A DNA stretch of 50,054 nt, taken from Bordetella parapertussis. Lineage in GTDB: Bacteria > Pseudomonadota > Gammaproteobacteria > Burkholderiales > Burkholderiaceae_C. Of the stretch, positions 25,170 to 34,708 are shown piece after piece. Numbering within the stretch: position 1 is the stretch's first letter; the number at the start of each line of letters is the position of its first letter. Position numbers and translations under genes: made by a program. The notes below the pieces were generated by a model, which saw only the letters and a program-made list of their open reading frames with translations, did no database searches and had not been told where the DNA came from. The stretch is taken from contig CAMBSK010000019.1 in NCBI GenBank assembly GCA_945870575.1, forward strand, positions 1 through 50,054, given 5' to 3'.

Positions 25170-26465
25170 TTAAATAGCGGCAAATACCTCTGAAGCCGCC
25201 TGCACCGTGTCGGCAATGTCTTGCGCTGTGTGGGCGCCGCTGACAAAACCTGCCTCGTACAAAGCCGGTGCGATGTACACACCACGGTCGAGCAAACCAT
25301 GAAACAGTTTGTTGAATTTGGGTGAATCGCTGGTCATGACCTTGGCGTAGTTTTGCGCTAACTCGGGCAGCAGGAAAAAGCCGAACATGCCGCCTTCGCA
25401 ATCGGCGCTGAAGGGCACACCGGCTTTTTGCGCGGCTTGTGTCAGGCCATCGACCAGCGAACGGGTTGTGGCGGACAAGGCATCGAAGAAACCGGGTTTG
25501 GAAATTTCGTGCAAAGTGGCCAAGCCGCAGGCTGTGGCCACCGGGTTACCGCTGAGTGTGCCGGCCTGATACACCGGACCCAAGGGTGCGAGTTGTTCCA
25601 TGACGGCGCGTTTGCCACCAAAGGCTGCAAGCGGCATACCGCCACCAATCACTTTGCCCAACACCGTCACATCGGGTTCGAAACCGGGAATGGATTTGGC
25701 ATACACGCTTTGTGCGCTGCCCAGCGCCACGCGACAGCCGGTCATCACCTCATCAAACACCAGCAAGGCGCCGTATTGTGTGCAAAGTTCGCGGCAGCGT
25801 TTCATGAACGGGACGCTGGCGCGCACAAAATTCATATTGCCTGCGATCGGCTCGATCATCAAACACGCGAGCTCTTTGCCGTGAATCGCAAACGCTTCTT
25901 CCAGTTGCAGGATGTTGTTGTACTCGAGCACCAAGGTGTGTTGCACCACTTCGGGCGGCACACCGGCGCTGGTTGGGTTGCCGAAGGTGGCCAGACCCGA
26001 ACCGGCTTTCACCAGCAACGCGTCAGCATGGCCGTGGTAACAACCTTCAAATTTAATGAACTTGCTGCGCCCGGTGGCGCCGCGCGCCAAGCGCAAGGCG
26101 CTCATGCCTGCTTCGGTGCCCGAGCTAACCAATCGCACCATGTCCATGGAGGGCATGAGTTTCAACAACGCTTCAACGAGTTGAATTTCACGTTCTGTCG
26201 GTGCGCCGAATGAAAAACCGTCAAGCGCAGCTTTTTGCACCGCGTCCATCACTGCCGGATGGCCGTGACCCAAAATCATCGGGCCCCAAGAACCGATGTA
26301 ATCTATATAGCGTTTGTCATTCGCATCCCAGAAATACGCGCCTTGTGCACGCTTAACAAAACGCGGTGTGCCGCCGACAGCGCGAAATGCGCGTACCGGT
26401 GAATTGACACCGCCGGGAATCACTTTTTTAGCACGGTCGAATAAGTTTTGGTTGAGATCAGACAT
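25170..26465 (-). CDS. hemL: Glutamate-1-semialdehyde 2,1-aminomutase
   Basis: This PLP enzyme of 431 residues converts glutamate-1-semialdehyde to 5-aminolevulinate in the C5 haem pathway. [20 protein letters not shown] at the start, [12 protein letters not shown], the PLP-phosphate loop [20 protein letters not shown], and the Schiff-base Lys in [20 protein letters not shown] are all present. The frame continues upstream through thiD, but the ATG at 26465 matches the family start. It lies 28 bases after thiD on the same strand, so the two may be co-transcribed. Confidence 0.95.
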   Translation of the reverse strand: MSDLNQNLFDRAKKVIPGGVNSPVRAFRAVGGTPRFVKRAQGAYFWDANDKRYIDYIGSWGPMILGHGHPAVMDAVQKAALDGFSFGAPTEREIQLVEALLKLMPSMDMVRLVSSGTEAGMSALRLARGATGRSKFIKFEGCYHGHADALLVKAGSGLATFGNPTSAGVPPEVVQHTLVLEYNNILQLEEAFAIHGKELACLMIEPIAGNMNFVRASVPFMKRCRELCTQYGALLVFDEVMTGCRVALGSAQSVYAKSIPGFEPDVTVLGKVIGGGMPLAAFGGKRAVMEQLAPLGPVYQAGTLSGNPVATACGLATLHEISKPGFFDALSATTRSLVDGLTQAAQKAGVPFSADCEGGMFGFFLLPELAQNYAKVMTSDSPKFNKLFHGLLDRGVYIAPALYEAGFVSGAHTAQDIADTVQAASEVFAAI

Positions 26466-26493
26466 GGTTGTTGATGAGTGATGTAGAAAAAAA

Positions 26494-27408
26494 TCAATGG
26501 CGGGTGTCGTGACCCGGTAAAAAATCCTCGGCAGTGGCCGGTTCGTCTGCCTCGTCGCCATCGTCAGGCGCTTGCGCCCAGAACAAACGATCGGCAACAG
26601 CGTGGCCCATACCGGGGCGGAAACCTGCGTCAAGCGCGCCGTCCAGGTAGCTGAAAGCTTCAGCGACCGAGGCTTCCAGGTCGTCGCCCATGGCCAGCAG
26701 TCCGGCCACGGTGGCGCTGATGGTGTCGCCCGCGCCGGTGAATATGGCATCAAAGCGTTCTATGGTTTCGCTGACCATCACCGACAAAGGCGTGGCCAAG
26801 GCGTTTTCTATGTGTTGCCCGCCTTGCGGCAAACCGGTGACCAGCGTGTAGGGCACGCCTTTTTCGGCAGCCGCTTTAGCCAGCTCGCGGGCGGTGGGTG
26901 GTCTGTCGCTGCCCCACTCGGGCAACAGCCAGCGCCAAAGCGTGGAATGGCTGCCGACCAGCAGCGTGGTTTGCGGCAGCAGCAGTTCCATGAAAGCGTC
27001 CTGGTAGGCCTCGATGGGATCGTCCTGCCACCAGGACAGGCTGGGCATGTAGGCCACTACAGGCACGTCAGGGTAATCGGTGCACAGCTCGGCGATGGCC
27101 GAAATGATTTCAGGCGTGCCGCAAAAGCCGACCTTGATCACTTGTACCGGAATGTCTTCCAGAATATTGCGGGCCTGGTCATCGACCGCGTCTTCGTCCA
27201 TGGCCACATGGTCAAAGGTCTCAGCTGTGTCGCGCAAGTAAGTTCCGGTGCACACGGCCAGTACATGTACGCCGACAGACGACATGGCGAGTATGTCAGC
27301 CGTGAGGCCGCCGGCACCGCTGGGGTCGTTGCTGTTGAATGTCATGGCGCAGGGATGTACCATTTCAGGTGTCAGGCCTTCGTCGGTGAGCTTGATAGGT
27401 TGATTCAT
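26494..27408 (-). CDS. thiD: Hydroxymethylpyrimidine/phosphomethylpyrimidine kinase
   Basis: A ribokinase-fold kinase of 304 residues that phosphorylates the pyrimidine moiety of thiamine. The N-terminal [15 protein letters not shown] is the ThiD substrate loop (usually GSDPSGGAGIQAD), and the ATP/anion-hole motif [17 protein letters not shown] is near residue 240. It is longer than the typical 265 residues because of an acidic C-terminal tail ([14 protein letters not shown]). No TPP riboswitch was recognised in the 77-base divergent gap to the rubredoxin gene, which is too short for one. Confidence 0.82.
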   Translation of the reverse strand: MNQPIKLTDEGLTPEMVHPCAMTFNSNDPSGAGGLTADILAMSSVGVHVLAVCTGTYLRDTAETFDHVAMDEDAVDDQARNILEDIPVQVIKVGFCGTPEIISAIAELCTDYPDVPVVAYMPSLSWWQDDPIEAYQDAFMELLLPQTTLLVGSHSTLWRWLLPEWGSDRPPTARELAKAAAEKGVPYTLVTGLPQGGQHIENALATPLSVMVSETIERFDAIFTGAGDTISATVAGLLAMGDDLEASVAEAFSYLDGALDAGFRPGMGHAVADRLFWAQAPDDGDEADEPATAEDFLPGHDTRH

Positions 27409-27485
27409 GGCCGTCTATACTTTGATTCATTCTATGCCACGCTTCAGACGCGGCAATGACCTTCTAACCGGATGAAAAACACACT

Positions 27486-27653
27486 GTGAACAAGACTTGG
27501 ATGTGCCTGATTTGCGGCTGGATTTACGACGAAGCGGCCGGTGCGCCTGACGAAGGCATTGCACCGGGCACGCCTTGGGAGCAAGTGCCGATGAACTGGA
27601 CTTGTCCCGAGTGCGCCGCGCGCAAGGAAGACTTTGAAATGGTCGAGCTTTAA
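27486..27653 (+). CDS. Rubredoxin
   Basis: A 55-residue protein with the two rubredoxin iron motifs: C-x2-C in MCLICGWIYDEAAG and C-x2-C in WTCPECAARKEDFEMVEL. The four Cys bind one iron for one-electron transfer. Length, the GWIYDE turn and the PEDFE-like end (KEDFEM) are typical. The start is GTG. It faces thiD divergently, and its TAA overlaps the stop of the convergent photolyase gene on the other strand. The redox partner is not identifiable from this window. Confidence 0.93.
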   Translation: MNKTWMCLICGWIYDEAAGAPDEGIAPGTPWEQVPMNWTCPECAARKEDFEMVEL

Positions 27654-29134
27654 GCCGGTTTCTTTTTGGCAACTACCGAATAGCGCAACAGGGTTTTGGC
27701 CCGAGCCTTGGCGTGGTCTACCAGCGGTACGGGATAGTTTTTCCCTAATTCAATACCAGCAGCCTGCAAGACCAGCGGTGTGGCCAGCCAGGGCGCGTGA
27801 ATATCCTTATCTGACAAGCCTGCCAGCTGCGGCAAATAACGTTTGATGAATTTGCCTTGCGGGTCAAACTTTTCGCTTTGGTTGGTCGGGTTGAAGATGC
27901 GGAAATACGGCTGCGCATCACAGCCGCTGGAACTCGCCCATTGCCAGCCGCCGTTGTTCGCGGCCAAGTCAAAATCATTCAAATGCAGGGCGAAATACTG
28001 CTCGCCCCAACGCCAGTCAATGCCTAAGTCCTTCACCAGAAAACTCGCCACCACCATGCGCAAGCGGTTGTGCATATAGCCGGTCTGGTTGATTTGCGCC
28101 ATGGCGGCATCGACCAACGGATAGCCGGTGCGACCCTCACACCAAGCCTCGAACAATGCCTTACCGGGTTTGCCTTTTTCCCACTCAATAGCGTTGTAAT
28201 CCGCTTTGAATGAAGACGACATCGCATGCGGATGGTGATGCATGATCTGGTGGTAGAAATCGCGCCAGATCAGCTCGGACAACCAGGTTTGCGCGCCAGC
28301 GTCGCCTTTGATCGCTTGCGGGTAGGCCAGACGCGCCAGTTGTCTGATAGAAACAGTGCCGAAACGCAAGTGCACACTCAAATAACTCGGGCCTTTGACA
28401 GACGGAAAATTGCGCGTGTCTTCATAGAGGGTCATGCGTTTTGCAAAATCTTTCACCAGCGCTTGCGCGCCTGCGCTGCCTGCTTGAATGTGCAAAGCCG
28501 CCAAATCCACCGTGTCAAAACCCATGCTTTTCAAAGCAGGAATCGGTTGATGCATGGCTGCAGGAATAGCTGCCAGTTGCCCCGGTTTGGCGCCGCTGCG
28601 GCGTTCGGCCAAATCGACCGACGTGATTTTTTTCATCCATGCATTTTTGTAAGGCGTGAACACCCCATAGGCCGTGCCGCTTTGCGTCAGCACTTCGCTG
28701 CGTTCGAACACCACATGGTCTTTGAAGCTGTGAAACGCAATACCTGCGTTGGCCAGTTCACCGAGCACCTGCGCGTCGCGTGTCAGCGACTGCGGTTCGT
28801 CGTCATGGTGGGTGAACACGGCTTGCACACCGAGTTGTTTGGCCAGTTGAACCACTTCCGTCACCGCATGGCCGTAACGCACCAGCAGGCCGCTGTCCGG
28901 GTCGGCGGCTTGTTCGCGCCATTGGTTGTCTAGCGCGGTCACCGACGCGTGGATGAAGCTCACGCGGCGGTCATGCGCGGGCAAATCCTTCAAAATGGCT
29001 TGGTCAAACACAAAACAGCCATAGACCTTGTCGCTGTCTTGCACCGCACGGCTGAGCGCCGTGTGGTCGTCCAGTCGCAAGTCGCGCCTGAACCAGACCA
29101 GCACAGAGGCAAAATGTGTGAAATGTCTGTCCAT
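27650..29134 (-). CDS. phrB: Deoxyribodipyrimidine photolyase (class I CPD type)
   Basis: A 494-residue flavoprotein that repairs cyclobutane pyrimidine dimers with blue light. The N-terminal alpha/beta antenna domain begins SVLVWFRRDLRLDDHTALS. The helical FAD domain holds GEQYFALHLNDFDLAANNGG, then WQWASSSGCDAQPYFRIFNP with the tryptophan electron path, and WLSELIWRDFYHQIM. The frame is open to 29350, but ATG 29134 starts directly at the antenna domain. It is tail-to-tail with rubredoxin (shared TTAA at 27650-27653) and divergent from yqgE (24-base gap). Confidence 0.93.
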   Translation of the reverse strand: MDRHFTHFASVLVWFRRDLRLDDHTALSRAVQDSDKVYGCFVFDQAILKDLPAHDRRVSFIHASVTALDNQWREQAADPDSGLLVRYGHAVTEVVQLAKQLGVQAVFTHHDDEPQSLTRDAQVLGELANAGIAFHSFKDHVVFERSEVLTQSGTAYGVFTPYKNAWMKKITSVDLAERRSGAKPGQLAAIPAAMHQPIPALKSMGFDTVDLAALHIQAGSAGAQALVKDFAKRMTLYEDTRNFPSVKGPSYLSVHLRFGTVSIRQLARLAYPQAIKGDAGAQTWLSELIWRDFYHQIMHHHPHAMSSSFKADYNAIEWEKGKPGKALFEAWCEGRTGYPLVDAAMAQINQTGYMHNRLRMVVASFLVKDLGIDWRWGEQYFALHLNDFDLAANNGGWQWASSSGCDAQPYFRIFNPTNQSEKFDPQGKFIKRYLPQLAGLSDKDIHAPWLATPLVLQAAGIELGKNYPVPLVDHAKARAKTLLRYSVVAKKKPA

Positions 29135-29158
29135 CTTCTTCAGCCTTAAAATCATTGC

Positions 29159-29764
29159 ATGACCATGGATTTTGCGCCTATCAACCTGACCCACCATTTT
29201 CTGATCGCTATGCCCGGTCTGATGGATGAATCCTTTTCCCGCAGTGTGGTTTATATGTGCGAACACAGCGAACGCGGCGCCTTGGGTCTGATCATCAACA
29301 AACCCAGCACGATGAACATGCAGTCGCTGTTTGAAAAAGTGGAACTGCAACTCGGGCGCGCCGATTTGGTTGAATTACCCGTGTTCCAAGGCGGACCGGT
29401 ACACACCGAGCGCGGTTTTGTGTTGCACGACCCCATGTCCCATATCGGCAGCAATGCCGGTCAGTCCGAGCCTGCTTACGCGTCTACGCTGGCCATACCC
29501 GGCGGCTTGGAGATGACCACCTCCAAAGATGTGCTCGAAGCCTTGTCCACCGGCGCCGGTCCTAAGCGGGTGTTGATCACTTTGGGCTACGCCGCCTGGG
29601 CCCAGGGGCAACTCGAATCCGAACTCGCTGAAAACAGCTGGCTGACCGTGGAAGCCGATAACCAAGTGATTTTTGACACGCCCATCGAGCACCGCTACGA
29701 CAGTGCGTTGGCCTTGCTGGGTTTACAAGCGTGGATGTTGTCACCGCAGGCGGGTCACGCATGA
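29159..29764 (+). CDS. yqgE: YqgE/AlgH (UPF0301) family protein
   Basis: A 201-residue protein with the UPF0301 signature: LTHHFLIAMPGLMDESFSRS, VVYMCEHSERGALGLIINKP, FQGGPVHTERGFVLHD and LITLGYAAWAQGQLESEL. The family is widespread beside ruvX and was linked to alginate regulation in Pseudomonas; its biochemical role is unknown. It heads a plus-strand operon (yqgE-ruvX-pyrR-pyrB-pyrX), with its stop overlapping the ruvX start. Confidence 0.92.
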   Translation: MTMDFAPINLTHHFLIAMPGLMDESFSRSVVYMCEHSERGALGLIINKPSTMNMQSLFEKVELQLGRADLVELPVFQGGPVHTERGFVLHDPMSHIGSNAGQSEPAYASTLAIPGGLEMTTSKDVLEALSTGAGPKRVLITLGYAAWAQGQLESELAENSWLTVEADNQVIFDTPIEHRYDSALALLGLQAWMLSPQAGHA

Positions 29765-30180
29765 ATGCGGCTGTGCAGCCGTTGACACATGCGCATTTGC
29801 AATCCTTTCTTGCTTTCGATTTCGGCCAAAAACGCACCGGCGTGGCCTATGCCTCGCGCCTTTTAAGTCAAGCCCAACCTCAGGGCACGGTGACGGCCAG
29901 CGGCGACGCGCGTTGGCCACTGATTGCCCAACACATAGAACGCTGGCAACCCGATGCGCTGGTGGTCGGCGTGCCCTACCACCCGGATGGTGCGGCGCAC
30001 GAGAACACTGCTTTGGCGAAAAAATTCGCGCGGCAGTTGCAAGGCCGTTTTTCCTTGCCGGTGTTTGAAGTGGATGAACGTTACTCGACCACCGAAGCGA
30101 AAAGCGATGGCGCTAAAGATGTCGACGCGGCTTCGGCCTGCGTCATACTGGATCAATTTTTAAGAAACCTCAACCCATGA
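29761..30180 (+). CDS. ruvX: Putative pre-16S rRNA nuclease RuvX/YqgF
   Basis: An RNase H-fold protein of 139 residues. The first catalytic Asp is in LAFDFGQKRTGVAY, VVGVPYHPDGAAHENT and VDERYSTTEA carry the middle motifs, and the last acid is in DVDAASACVILDQF. YqgF matures the 5' end of 16S rRNA. The frame is open to 29731; ATG 29761 overlaps the yqgE stop as ATGA, the common coupling in this operon, and gives the normal length. A further ATGA overlap leads into pyrR. Confidence 0.92.
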   Translation: MNAAVQPLTHAHLQSFLAFDFGQKRTGVAYASRLLSQAQPQGTVTASGDARWPLIAQHIERWQPDALVVGVPYHPDGAAHENTALAKKFARQLQGRFSLPVFEVDERYSTTEAKSDGAKDVDAASACVILDQFLRNLNP

Positions 30181-30680
30181 GCACTGGCCACTTGTCATTG
30201 GACGCACAAGCCTTGTACGCGCAGATGTTGCAGGATTTGCGAGAGCGTGTGCCCGCATCTGCGCACTTGGTTGGCATCACATCGGGCGGTGCATGGTTAG
30301 CTGACCAGCTGCATGCTGACCTGAAACAGCAAACGCCTTTAGGTGTGGTGTCTTCCTCCATGCACCGCGACGATTTTTCCAAGCGCGGCCTGGCTGGCAG
30401 TGTGGCCACACATTTGCCTTTCCAAGTGGACGGGGCAGTCATCTGGTTGATTGATGACGTGCTATTCACCGGGCGCACCATTCGCGCTGTGGTGAATGAA
30501 TTGTTCGACTACGGCCGCCCGGCAGCAGTGCATCTGGCAGTGCTGGTCGACAGAGGCGGGCGCGAGTTGCCTGTGCAGGCGGATTACGCGGCCGCGCGTC
30601 TGACGCTGCCCGCCGGTCAATCACTTCGTCTGACCCGCAACGATGCCGGTCAGTTTGTTTTTTCGGTGGAGGGCAGTTGA
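30177..30680 (+). CDS. pyrR: PyrR-type phosphoribosyltransferase (uracil PRTase / pyr regulator)
   Basis: A 167-residue type I phosphoribosyltransferase. The PRPP loop is [17 protein letters not shown], the flexible hood is [13 protein letters not shown], and [15 protein letters not shown] is the pyrophosphate loop. In Gram-positives PyrR is an RNA-binding attenuator. In Proteobacteria the same fold sits before pyrB, but no matching attenuator is obvious in front of this operon, so an enzymatic role (uracil salvage) is at least as likely. Overlaps: ATGA with ruvX, TGATG with pyrB. Confidence 0.85.
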   Translation: MSTGHLSLDAQALYAQMLQDLRERVPASAHLVGITSGGAWLADQLHADLKQQTPLGVVSSSMHRDDFSKRGLAGSVATHLPFQVDGAVIWLIDDVLFTGRTIRAVVNELFDYGRPAAVHLAVLVDRGGRELPVQADYAAARLTLPAGQSLRLTRNDAGQFVFSVEGS

Positions 30681-31642
30681 TGCTGTACAAACGCAATCCC
30701 CAACTCAATCGCAACGGTGAATTGATTCACCTGTTGTCCACCGAAGGTTTGTCGCGCGACATACTGACGCATATTCTGGATACGGCCAGTCAATTTGTCT
30801 CGGTGAATGACCGAGAAGTGAAAAAAGTCCCGTTGTTGCGCGGAAAGTCTGTGTTCAATTTGTTTTTTGAAAACAGCACCCGCACCCGCACCACTTTCGA
30901 GATTGCTGCCAAGCGATTGAGCGCCGATGTGTTCAATCTGGACATTGCGCGCTCATCCGCCAGCAAAGGCGAGAGCTTGCTCGACACCATCGCCAACCTG
31001 AGTGCCATGGCCGCTGATATTTTTGTGGTGCGCCACGGCGAATCCGGCGCGCCATATTTGATTGCCGAACACGTGGCCCCGCATGTTCATGTCATCAATG
31101 CCGGTGACGGCCGCCACGCACACCCGACCCAAGGCTTGCTCGACGCCTACACCATCCGCCATTTCAAAAAGAACTTCGCTGATTTGCGCGTCGCCATCGT
31201 CGGCGATGTGTTGCATTCGCGCGTGGCTCGTTCGGACATACACGCTTTAACGACGCTGGGCTGCGCCGAGGTGCGCGTAGTCGGCCCTAAAACCCTCGTG
31301 CCCAGCGATTTGTCGCAACTCGGAGTCAAGGTGTTTCACAACATCGAAGAAGGCATACGCGATTGCGATGTGGTCATCGCCTTGCGTTTGCAAAACGAAC
31401 GCATGAGCGGTGCCTTGCTGCCCTCCAGCCAGGAATATTTCAAAAGCTTTGGCGTCACGCAAAGCCGCATGCAACTGGCCAAGCCGGACGCCATCGTCAT
31501 GCACCCGGGGCCGATCAACCGGGGCGTGGAAATTGAATCTGCGGTGGTGGACGGGCCACAAAGTGTCATCCTCACGCAAGTGACTTTCGGCATAGCGGTG
31601 CGCATGGCGGTAATGTCTATCGTGGCAGGGAACGACGCATGA
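30680..31642 (+). CDS. pyrB: Aspartate carbamoyltransferase catalytic subunit
   Basis: A 320-residue transcarbamylase that joins carbamoyl phosphate and aspartate in the first committed pyrimidine step. [19 protein letters not shown] is the carbamoyl-phosphate-binding STRTR motif, [20 protein letters not shown] holds the HPTQ motif, and [13 protein letters not shown] is the aspartate-side loop. ATG 30680 (TGATG with the pyrR stop) is chosen over the TTG one codon before. No regulatory pyrI gene is adjacent. It is followed by the inactive-looking dihydroorotase homologue, as in class A bacterial ATCase complexes. Confidence 0.95.
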   Translation: MLYKRNPQLNRNGELIHLLSTEGLSRDILTHILDTASQFVSVNDREVKKVPLLRGKSVFNLFFENSTRTRTTFEIAAKRLSADVFNLDIARSSASKGESLLDTIANLSAMAADIFVVRHGESGAPYLIAEHVAPHVHVINAGDGRHAHPTQGLLDAYTIRHFKKNFADLRVAIVGDVLHSRVARSDIHALTTLGCAEVRVVGPKTLVPSDLSQLGVKVFHNIEEGIRDCDVVIALRLQNERMSGALLPSSQEYFKSFGVTQSRMQLAKPDAIVMHPGPINRGVEIESAVVDGPQSVILTQVTFGIAVRMAVMSIVAGNDA

Positions 31643-32934
31643 ACATACTGATTCAACACGGACATGTCATCGATCCGGCCAGCGGCTTTAGCCAGTTGTC
31701 GGATGTCGCGGTGCAAAAAGGCCATGTACTGGCTATCGGTCAAATTCCTGCAGACTTCAAAGCGGATCAAACCATTGACGCCACCGATTGCATGGTGATT
31801 CCCGGTTTGGTGGACGCATGTGCGCGTCTAGGTGAGCCGGGTCATGAACACGAGGGCATGCTCGAGACTGAATTGGCCGCTGCGGTCGCAGGCGGCGTGA
31901 CCAGCGTGGTCTGTCCGCCGGACACGCAACCGGTGCTTGACGAACCGGGGTTGGTCGAGATGCTGCAATTTCGCGCCGCGCGTTTGCATTTGTCGCGGGT
32001 GTTTCCGCTGGGTGCGCTCACGCGTGGACTGGCCGGCGAAAGCCTGACACCCATGGCCGAGTTGACACTGGCAGGCTGTGTCGGTTTTTCTCAGGCTGAA
32101 CAAGGCATGACGCAAACCCAAACCTTGCAACGCGCCATGCAATACGCAGCGACATACGGCTACGTGGTGTGGCTGCGGCCGCAAGACGTGCACCTGGGCA
32201 AAGGTGTGGCAGCCAGCGGACCGCTGGCTACGCGCCTGGGTTTGAGCGGCGTGCCGGTGGCCGCAGAAACCATTGCTTTGCACACCATCATTGATGTGAT
32301 GCGCAGCACCGGCGCGCGCTTGCATGTGTGTCGTTTGTCTAGCGCCGCCGGGGTGGAATTGGTACGCCTGGCCAAAGCCGAAGGCTTGGCGATCAGCGCG
32401 GACGTCAGCATCCACAACCTGCATTTCACCGATAACGATGTCGGCTATTTCGATACGCGAGCGCGTCTGACGCCGCCACTGCGTCAACAGCGTGACCGCG
32501 AAGCGCTAAGCCAGGGATTGGCAGACGGCACCATAGACGTACTGGTGTCTGATCACACACCTGTTGAAGGCGACGCCAAAGACTTGCCGTTTGCCCAAGC
32601 CGAACCGGGTGCGACGGCTATGGAGATGTTGCTTAGTGCCAGTTTAAAATGGGCCGATCAAAGCGGCGTGAGCCTGATGCGGGCATTGCAAGTGGTCACC
32701 AGTGCCCCGGCAGCCTTGCTCGGTGCGGCCGGTCAGGGACTGGGGCAATTGTCGGTTGGTGCTGCGGCAGATATTTGTATTTACAAACCCTCTGAGCAAT
32801 GGCAGGTCGTACCGTCAGCTTTGCACAGCCAGAGCAAACACACGCCGTTTGCTTTTGACATGAACGGCAGTCTTATGCCTGGTAAAGTGCAGGCCACCTT
32901 AGTGGCTGGCAGGGTGGCTTTTAAGCTGAAATAA
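31639..32934 (+). CDS. pyrX: Dihydroorotase-like PyrX (predicted non-catalytic ATCase partner)
   Basis: A 431-residue dihydroorotase-fold protein in the position directly after pyrB (ATGA overlap). The metal motif expected as D-x-H-x-H-L-x-E-P-G reads [10 protein letters not shown] (residues 59-68), so both histidines are gone (Cys61, Arg63). The bridging-acid region [11 protein letters not shown] and the later [10 protein letters not shown] also lack the usual ligands. An Asp remains in [11 protein letters not shown]. In Pseudomonas a similar inactive dihydroorotase homologue holds PyrB in its dodecamer, and I infer that role here. An active PyrC must be encoded elsewhere. Confidence 0.85.
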   Translation: MNILIQHGHVIDPASGFSQLSDVAVQKGHVLAIGQIPADFKADQTIDATDCMVIPGLVDACARLGEPGHEHEGMLETELAAAVAGGVTSVVCPPDTQPVLDEPGLVEMLQFRAARLHLSRVFPLGALTRGLAGESLTPMAELTLAGCVGFSQAEQGMTQTQTLQRAMQYAATYGYVVWLRPQDVHLGKGVAASGPLATRLGLSGVPVAAETIALHTIIDVMRSTGARLHVCRLSSAAGVELVRLAKAEGLAISADVSIHNLHFTDNDVGYFDTRARLTPPLRQQRDREALSQGLADGTIDVLVSDHTPVEGDAKDLPFAQAEPGATAMEMLLSASLKWADQSGVSLMRALQVVTSAPAALLGAAGQGLGQLSVGAAADICIYKPSEQWQVVPSALHSQSKHTPFAFDMNGSLMPGKVQATLVAGRVAFKLK

Positions 32935-32949
32935 ATAATTGGGATTAAA

Positions 32950-33009
32950 AATAATTGGGGTCAGATACCAATTAATTTAAAAATTAATTGGTATCTGACC
33001 CCAATTATT
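32950..33009. repeat. Perfect 29-bp inverted repeat, REP/RAYT-type palindrome
   Basis: Arms 32950-32978 and 32981-33009 are exact reverse complements separated by AA. Each contains AATTGGGGTCAGATACCAAT. It lies between convergent genes (pyrX and fccB) and could fold into a long hairpin that blocks read-through both ways. The same unit, as a single diverged arm, is at 18307-18331. Confidence 0.85.
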
Positions 33010-33022
33010 TGAGTTGAATTAA

Positions 33023-34309
33023 TTAAAGTAGCGAATCAGCCCAAATATTTTGCGCCCAGTTCCACGCATAAGTACCTTCTAGGGCATTGGCCTCGCTGGA
33101 CAAACCGCCCGAGCCAGGTACGGTTTTATAGGTTTTTTCTTCGGCGTTGTACTGGTGAACCGAGGCCACATGCACCACCATTTTGTCGCTGACATAGCTG
33201 TAGCAGGTGTTGGTCAAATAGGGGGCGGGGTTAGATTCAAGGCCAGACAATTGCGCCACGATGGTCGCTGCAGCCACCTTGGCGTGTGAGTTCGCCATAT
33301 GCGCGGACTTGGGCATGGCCGGTGCGGCCAGGATAGCGTCGCCCAGGATATGAATATCTTTGGCAGCGATAGATTCAAAGGTTTTGTAGTTAATACCGCA
33401 CCAGCGATTATTGGCGGTGGCCAATCCGGTTTGCACGGCAATAGCACCGGCGCGCATGGCCGGCAACACATTCATGACATCGGCTTTCACAGAATCTTGG
33501 ATATCAAAGTGTATGCTGCTGTTTTCAGTGTCGACAGAAGTCACCTTATGGTTGGGCCGGTACTCAATGATGTCCTTGTAGTTGTCGTTCCAGAATTTTT
33601 TAAACAAACCCGCTTTGGAAGTGATATCCGGGTTGGCGTCGAGTATCAACACCTTGGATTTGGGTTTGGCTTGTTTGAAGTAATGCGCCACCTGGCTGGC
33701 GCGCTCATATGGCCCGGGCGGGCAGCGGTAAGGCGCTTCAGGCACGGTCAAGGCGTAAACGCCACCATCGGGCATGGCTTCAAGTTGTTTGCGCAGCGCC
33801 AAGGTTTCCGGGCCAGCTTTCCAAGCTTGCAGAATTTGACCTCCGACATTGGCTTCGCGTAAGCCTTCTATGGTGTCAAACATCATGTCCACACCGGGGG
33901 ACAAAACCAGTTTGTCGTAGCCAATATTGGGGCCGTTGAGCAATCTGAGCGATTTTTTCTGCACATCGATGTCGATAACCCTGTCCCGCACCAGCGTGAT
34001 GCCGTGTCGGGTCATCAGCGTGTCGTAAGGTGTGCTCAGATCGGCTAGCGTCTTGCTGCCGCCTATGACCAGGTTAGACATGGGACAGGAAATAAAACTG
34101 TTGTTGGGCTCGACCAGCAAGACACTGATTTTGTAGTCGGACAGCATGCGTATGTATTTGGCGGCCGTGGCGCCGCCATAGCCCCCGCCGATGACTATCA
34201 CTTGTGTTTTGGCAGGCAAACTGGCTGCCGCCGCCCACAGTGATTGCATGGCCAGCGCTTGTGCGCCGCCAATGGCGAGTCCGGCTTGCAGCAGTTGTCT
34301 TCTTTTCAT
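33023..34309 (-). CDS. fccB: Flavocytochrome c sulfide dehydrogenase, flavoprotein subunit
   Basis: This 428-residue FAD protein of the FccB/SoxF type oxidises sulfide in the periplasm and passes electrons to its cytochrome partner. It has a signal region with Tat-like KRRQLLQ at the start and a hydrophobic stretch to about residue 30. The Rossmann motif VIVIGGGYGGATAA follows. Cys75 in FISCPMSNLVIGG matches the covalent FAD-binding Cys of the family. Cys196 (YRCPPGPYERAS) and a C-terminal-half Cys (TNTCYSYVS) match the redox disulfide. The cytochrome gene lies 9 bases upstream on the same strand, supporting an fccAB unit. Confidence 0.87.
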   Translation of the reverse strand: MKRRQLLQAGLAIGGAQALAMQSLWAAAASLPAKTQVIVIGGGYGGATAAKYIRMLSDYKISVLLVEPNNSFISCPMSNLVIGGSKTLADLSTPYDTLMTRHGITLVRDRVIDIDVQKKSLRLLNGPNIGYDKLVLSPGVDMMFDTIEGLREANVGGQILQAWKAGPETLALRKQLEAMPDGGVYALTVPEAPYRCPPGPYERASQVAHYFKQAKPKSKVLILDANPDITSKAGLFKKFWNDNYKDIIEYRPNHKVTSVDTENSSIHFDIQDSVKADVMNVLPAMRAGAIAVQTGLATANNRWCGINYKTFESIAAKDIHILGDAILAAPAMPKSAHMANSHAKVAAATIVAQLSGLESNPAPYLTNTCYSYVSDKMVVHVASVHQYNAEEKTYKTVPGSGGLSSEANALEGTYAWNWAQNIWADSLL

Positions 34310-34318
34310 GGTCAGTCC

Positions 34319-34654
34319 TTAACGGGGAAGCGCAGCGAAATAGTCGGCCATGGAAGCTATTTGCGCTTCAGTCAAACCTTTGGTGATTTGGTGCATGATG
34401 GTGGCGGGGCGGCTGCCATCTTTGAAGGCTTGCATTTGCTGCACCATGTAGTCGCGCGGTAAGCCGGCAATCGAGGGAACAGCAGAGTCCTTGACTGCGC
34501 GGCCTTCACTGCCGTGACAGTTGGCGCACATGGCGGCATCGGTACGCGCGTGAAGCGCTTTAGATTCAGAGGTCTTGTCTTGGGCGAATGCCGCAAAACT
34601 CAGCAAGCCATACAACAGCCCGGCCAAAGTGACGGTGTGGAATCTGGAGTGCAT
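34319..34654 (-). CDS. fccA: Monohaem class I cytochrome c, FccA/SoxE-like
   Basis: A signal peptide (cleavage after AAFA, about residue 24) precedes one haem-binding C-x2-CH motif (CANCHGSEGRAV, residues 43-47). The axial Met is probably in TIMHQITKGLT. At about 87 mature residues it is a single-haem subunit, unlike the dihaem FccA of Allochromatium. It is predicted to accept electrons from the adjacent flavoprotein and deliver them to the respiratory chain. It heads the fccAB pair, and modE ends 54 bases upstream of its start. Confidence 0.87.
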   Translation of the reverse strand: MHSRFHTVTLAGLLYGLLSFAAFAQDKTSESKALHARTDAAMCANCHGSEGRAVKDSAVPSIAGLPRDYMVQQMQAFKDGSRPATIMHQITKGLTEAQIASMADYFAALPR

Positions 34655-34708
34655 AAAGTTCCCGGTGTGATTTTTAAAGTGTGGTTGACTTTAACTGTTT
34701 TAGAAAAT

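Noticed and set aside
25428..26213. A 261-codon plus-strand frame antisense to hemL
   Set aside because: hemL is complete and has its PLP lysine. The shadow is compositionally odd and lacks a start context.
27409..27485. TPP riboswitch before thiD
   Set aside because: The gap is 77 bases and shared with a divergent promoter; no THI-box sequence was seen.
29135..29158. PyrR attenuator in front of the pyrimidine operon
   Set aside because: The gap to the photolyase gene is only 24 bases, and the operon begins with yqgE; there is no room for an attenuator.
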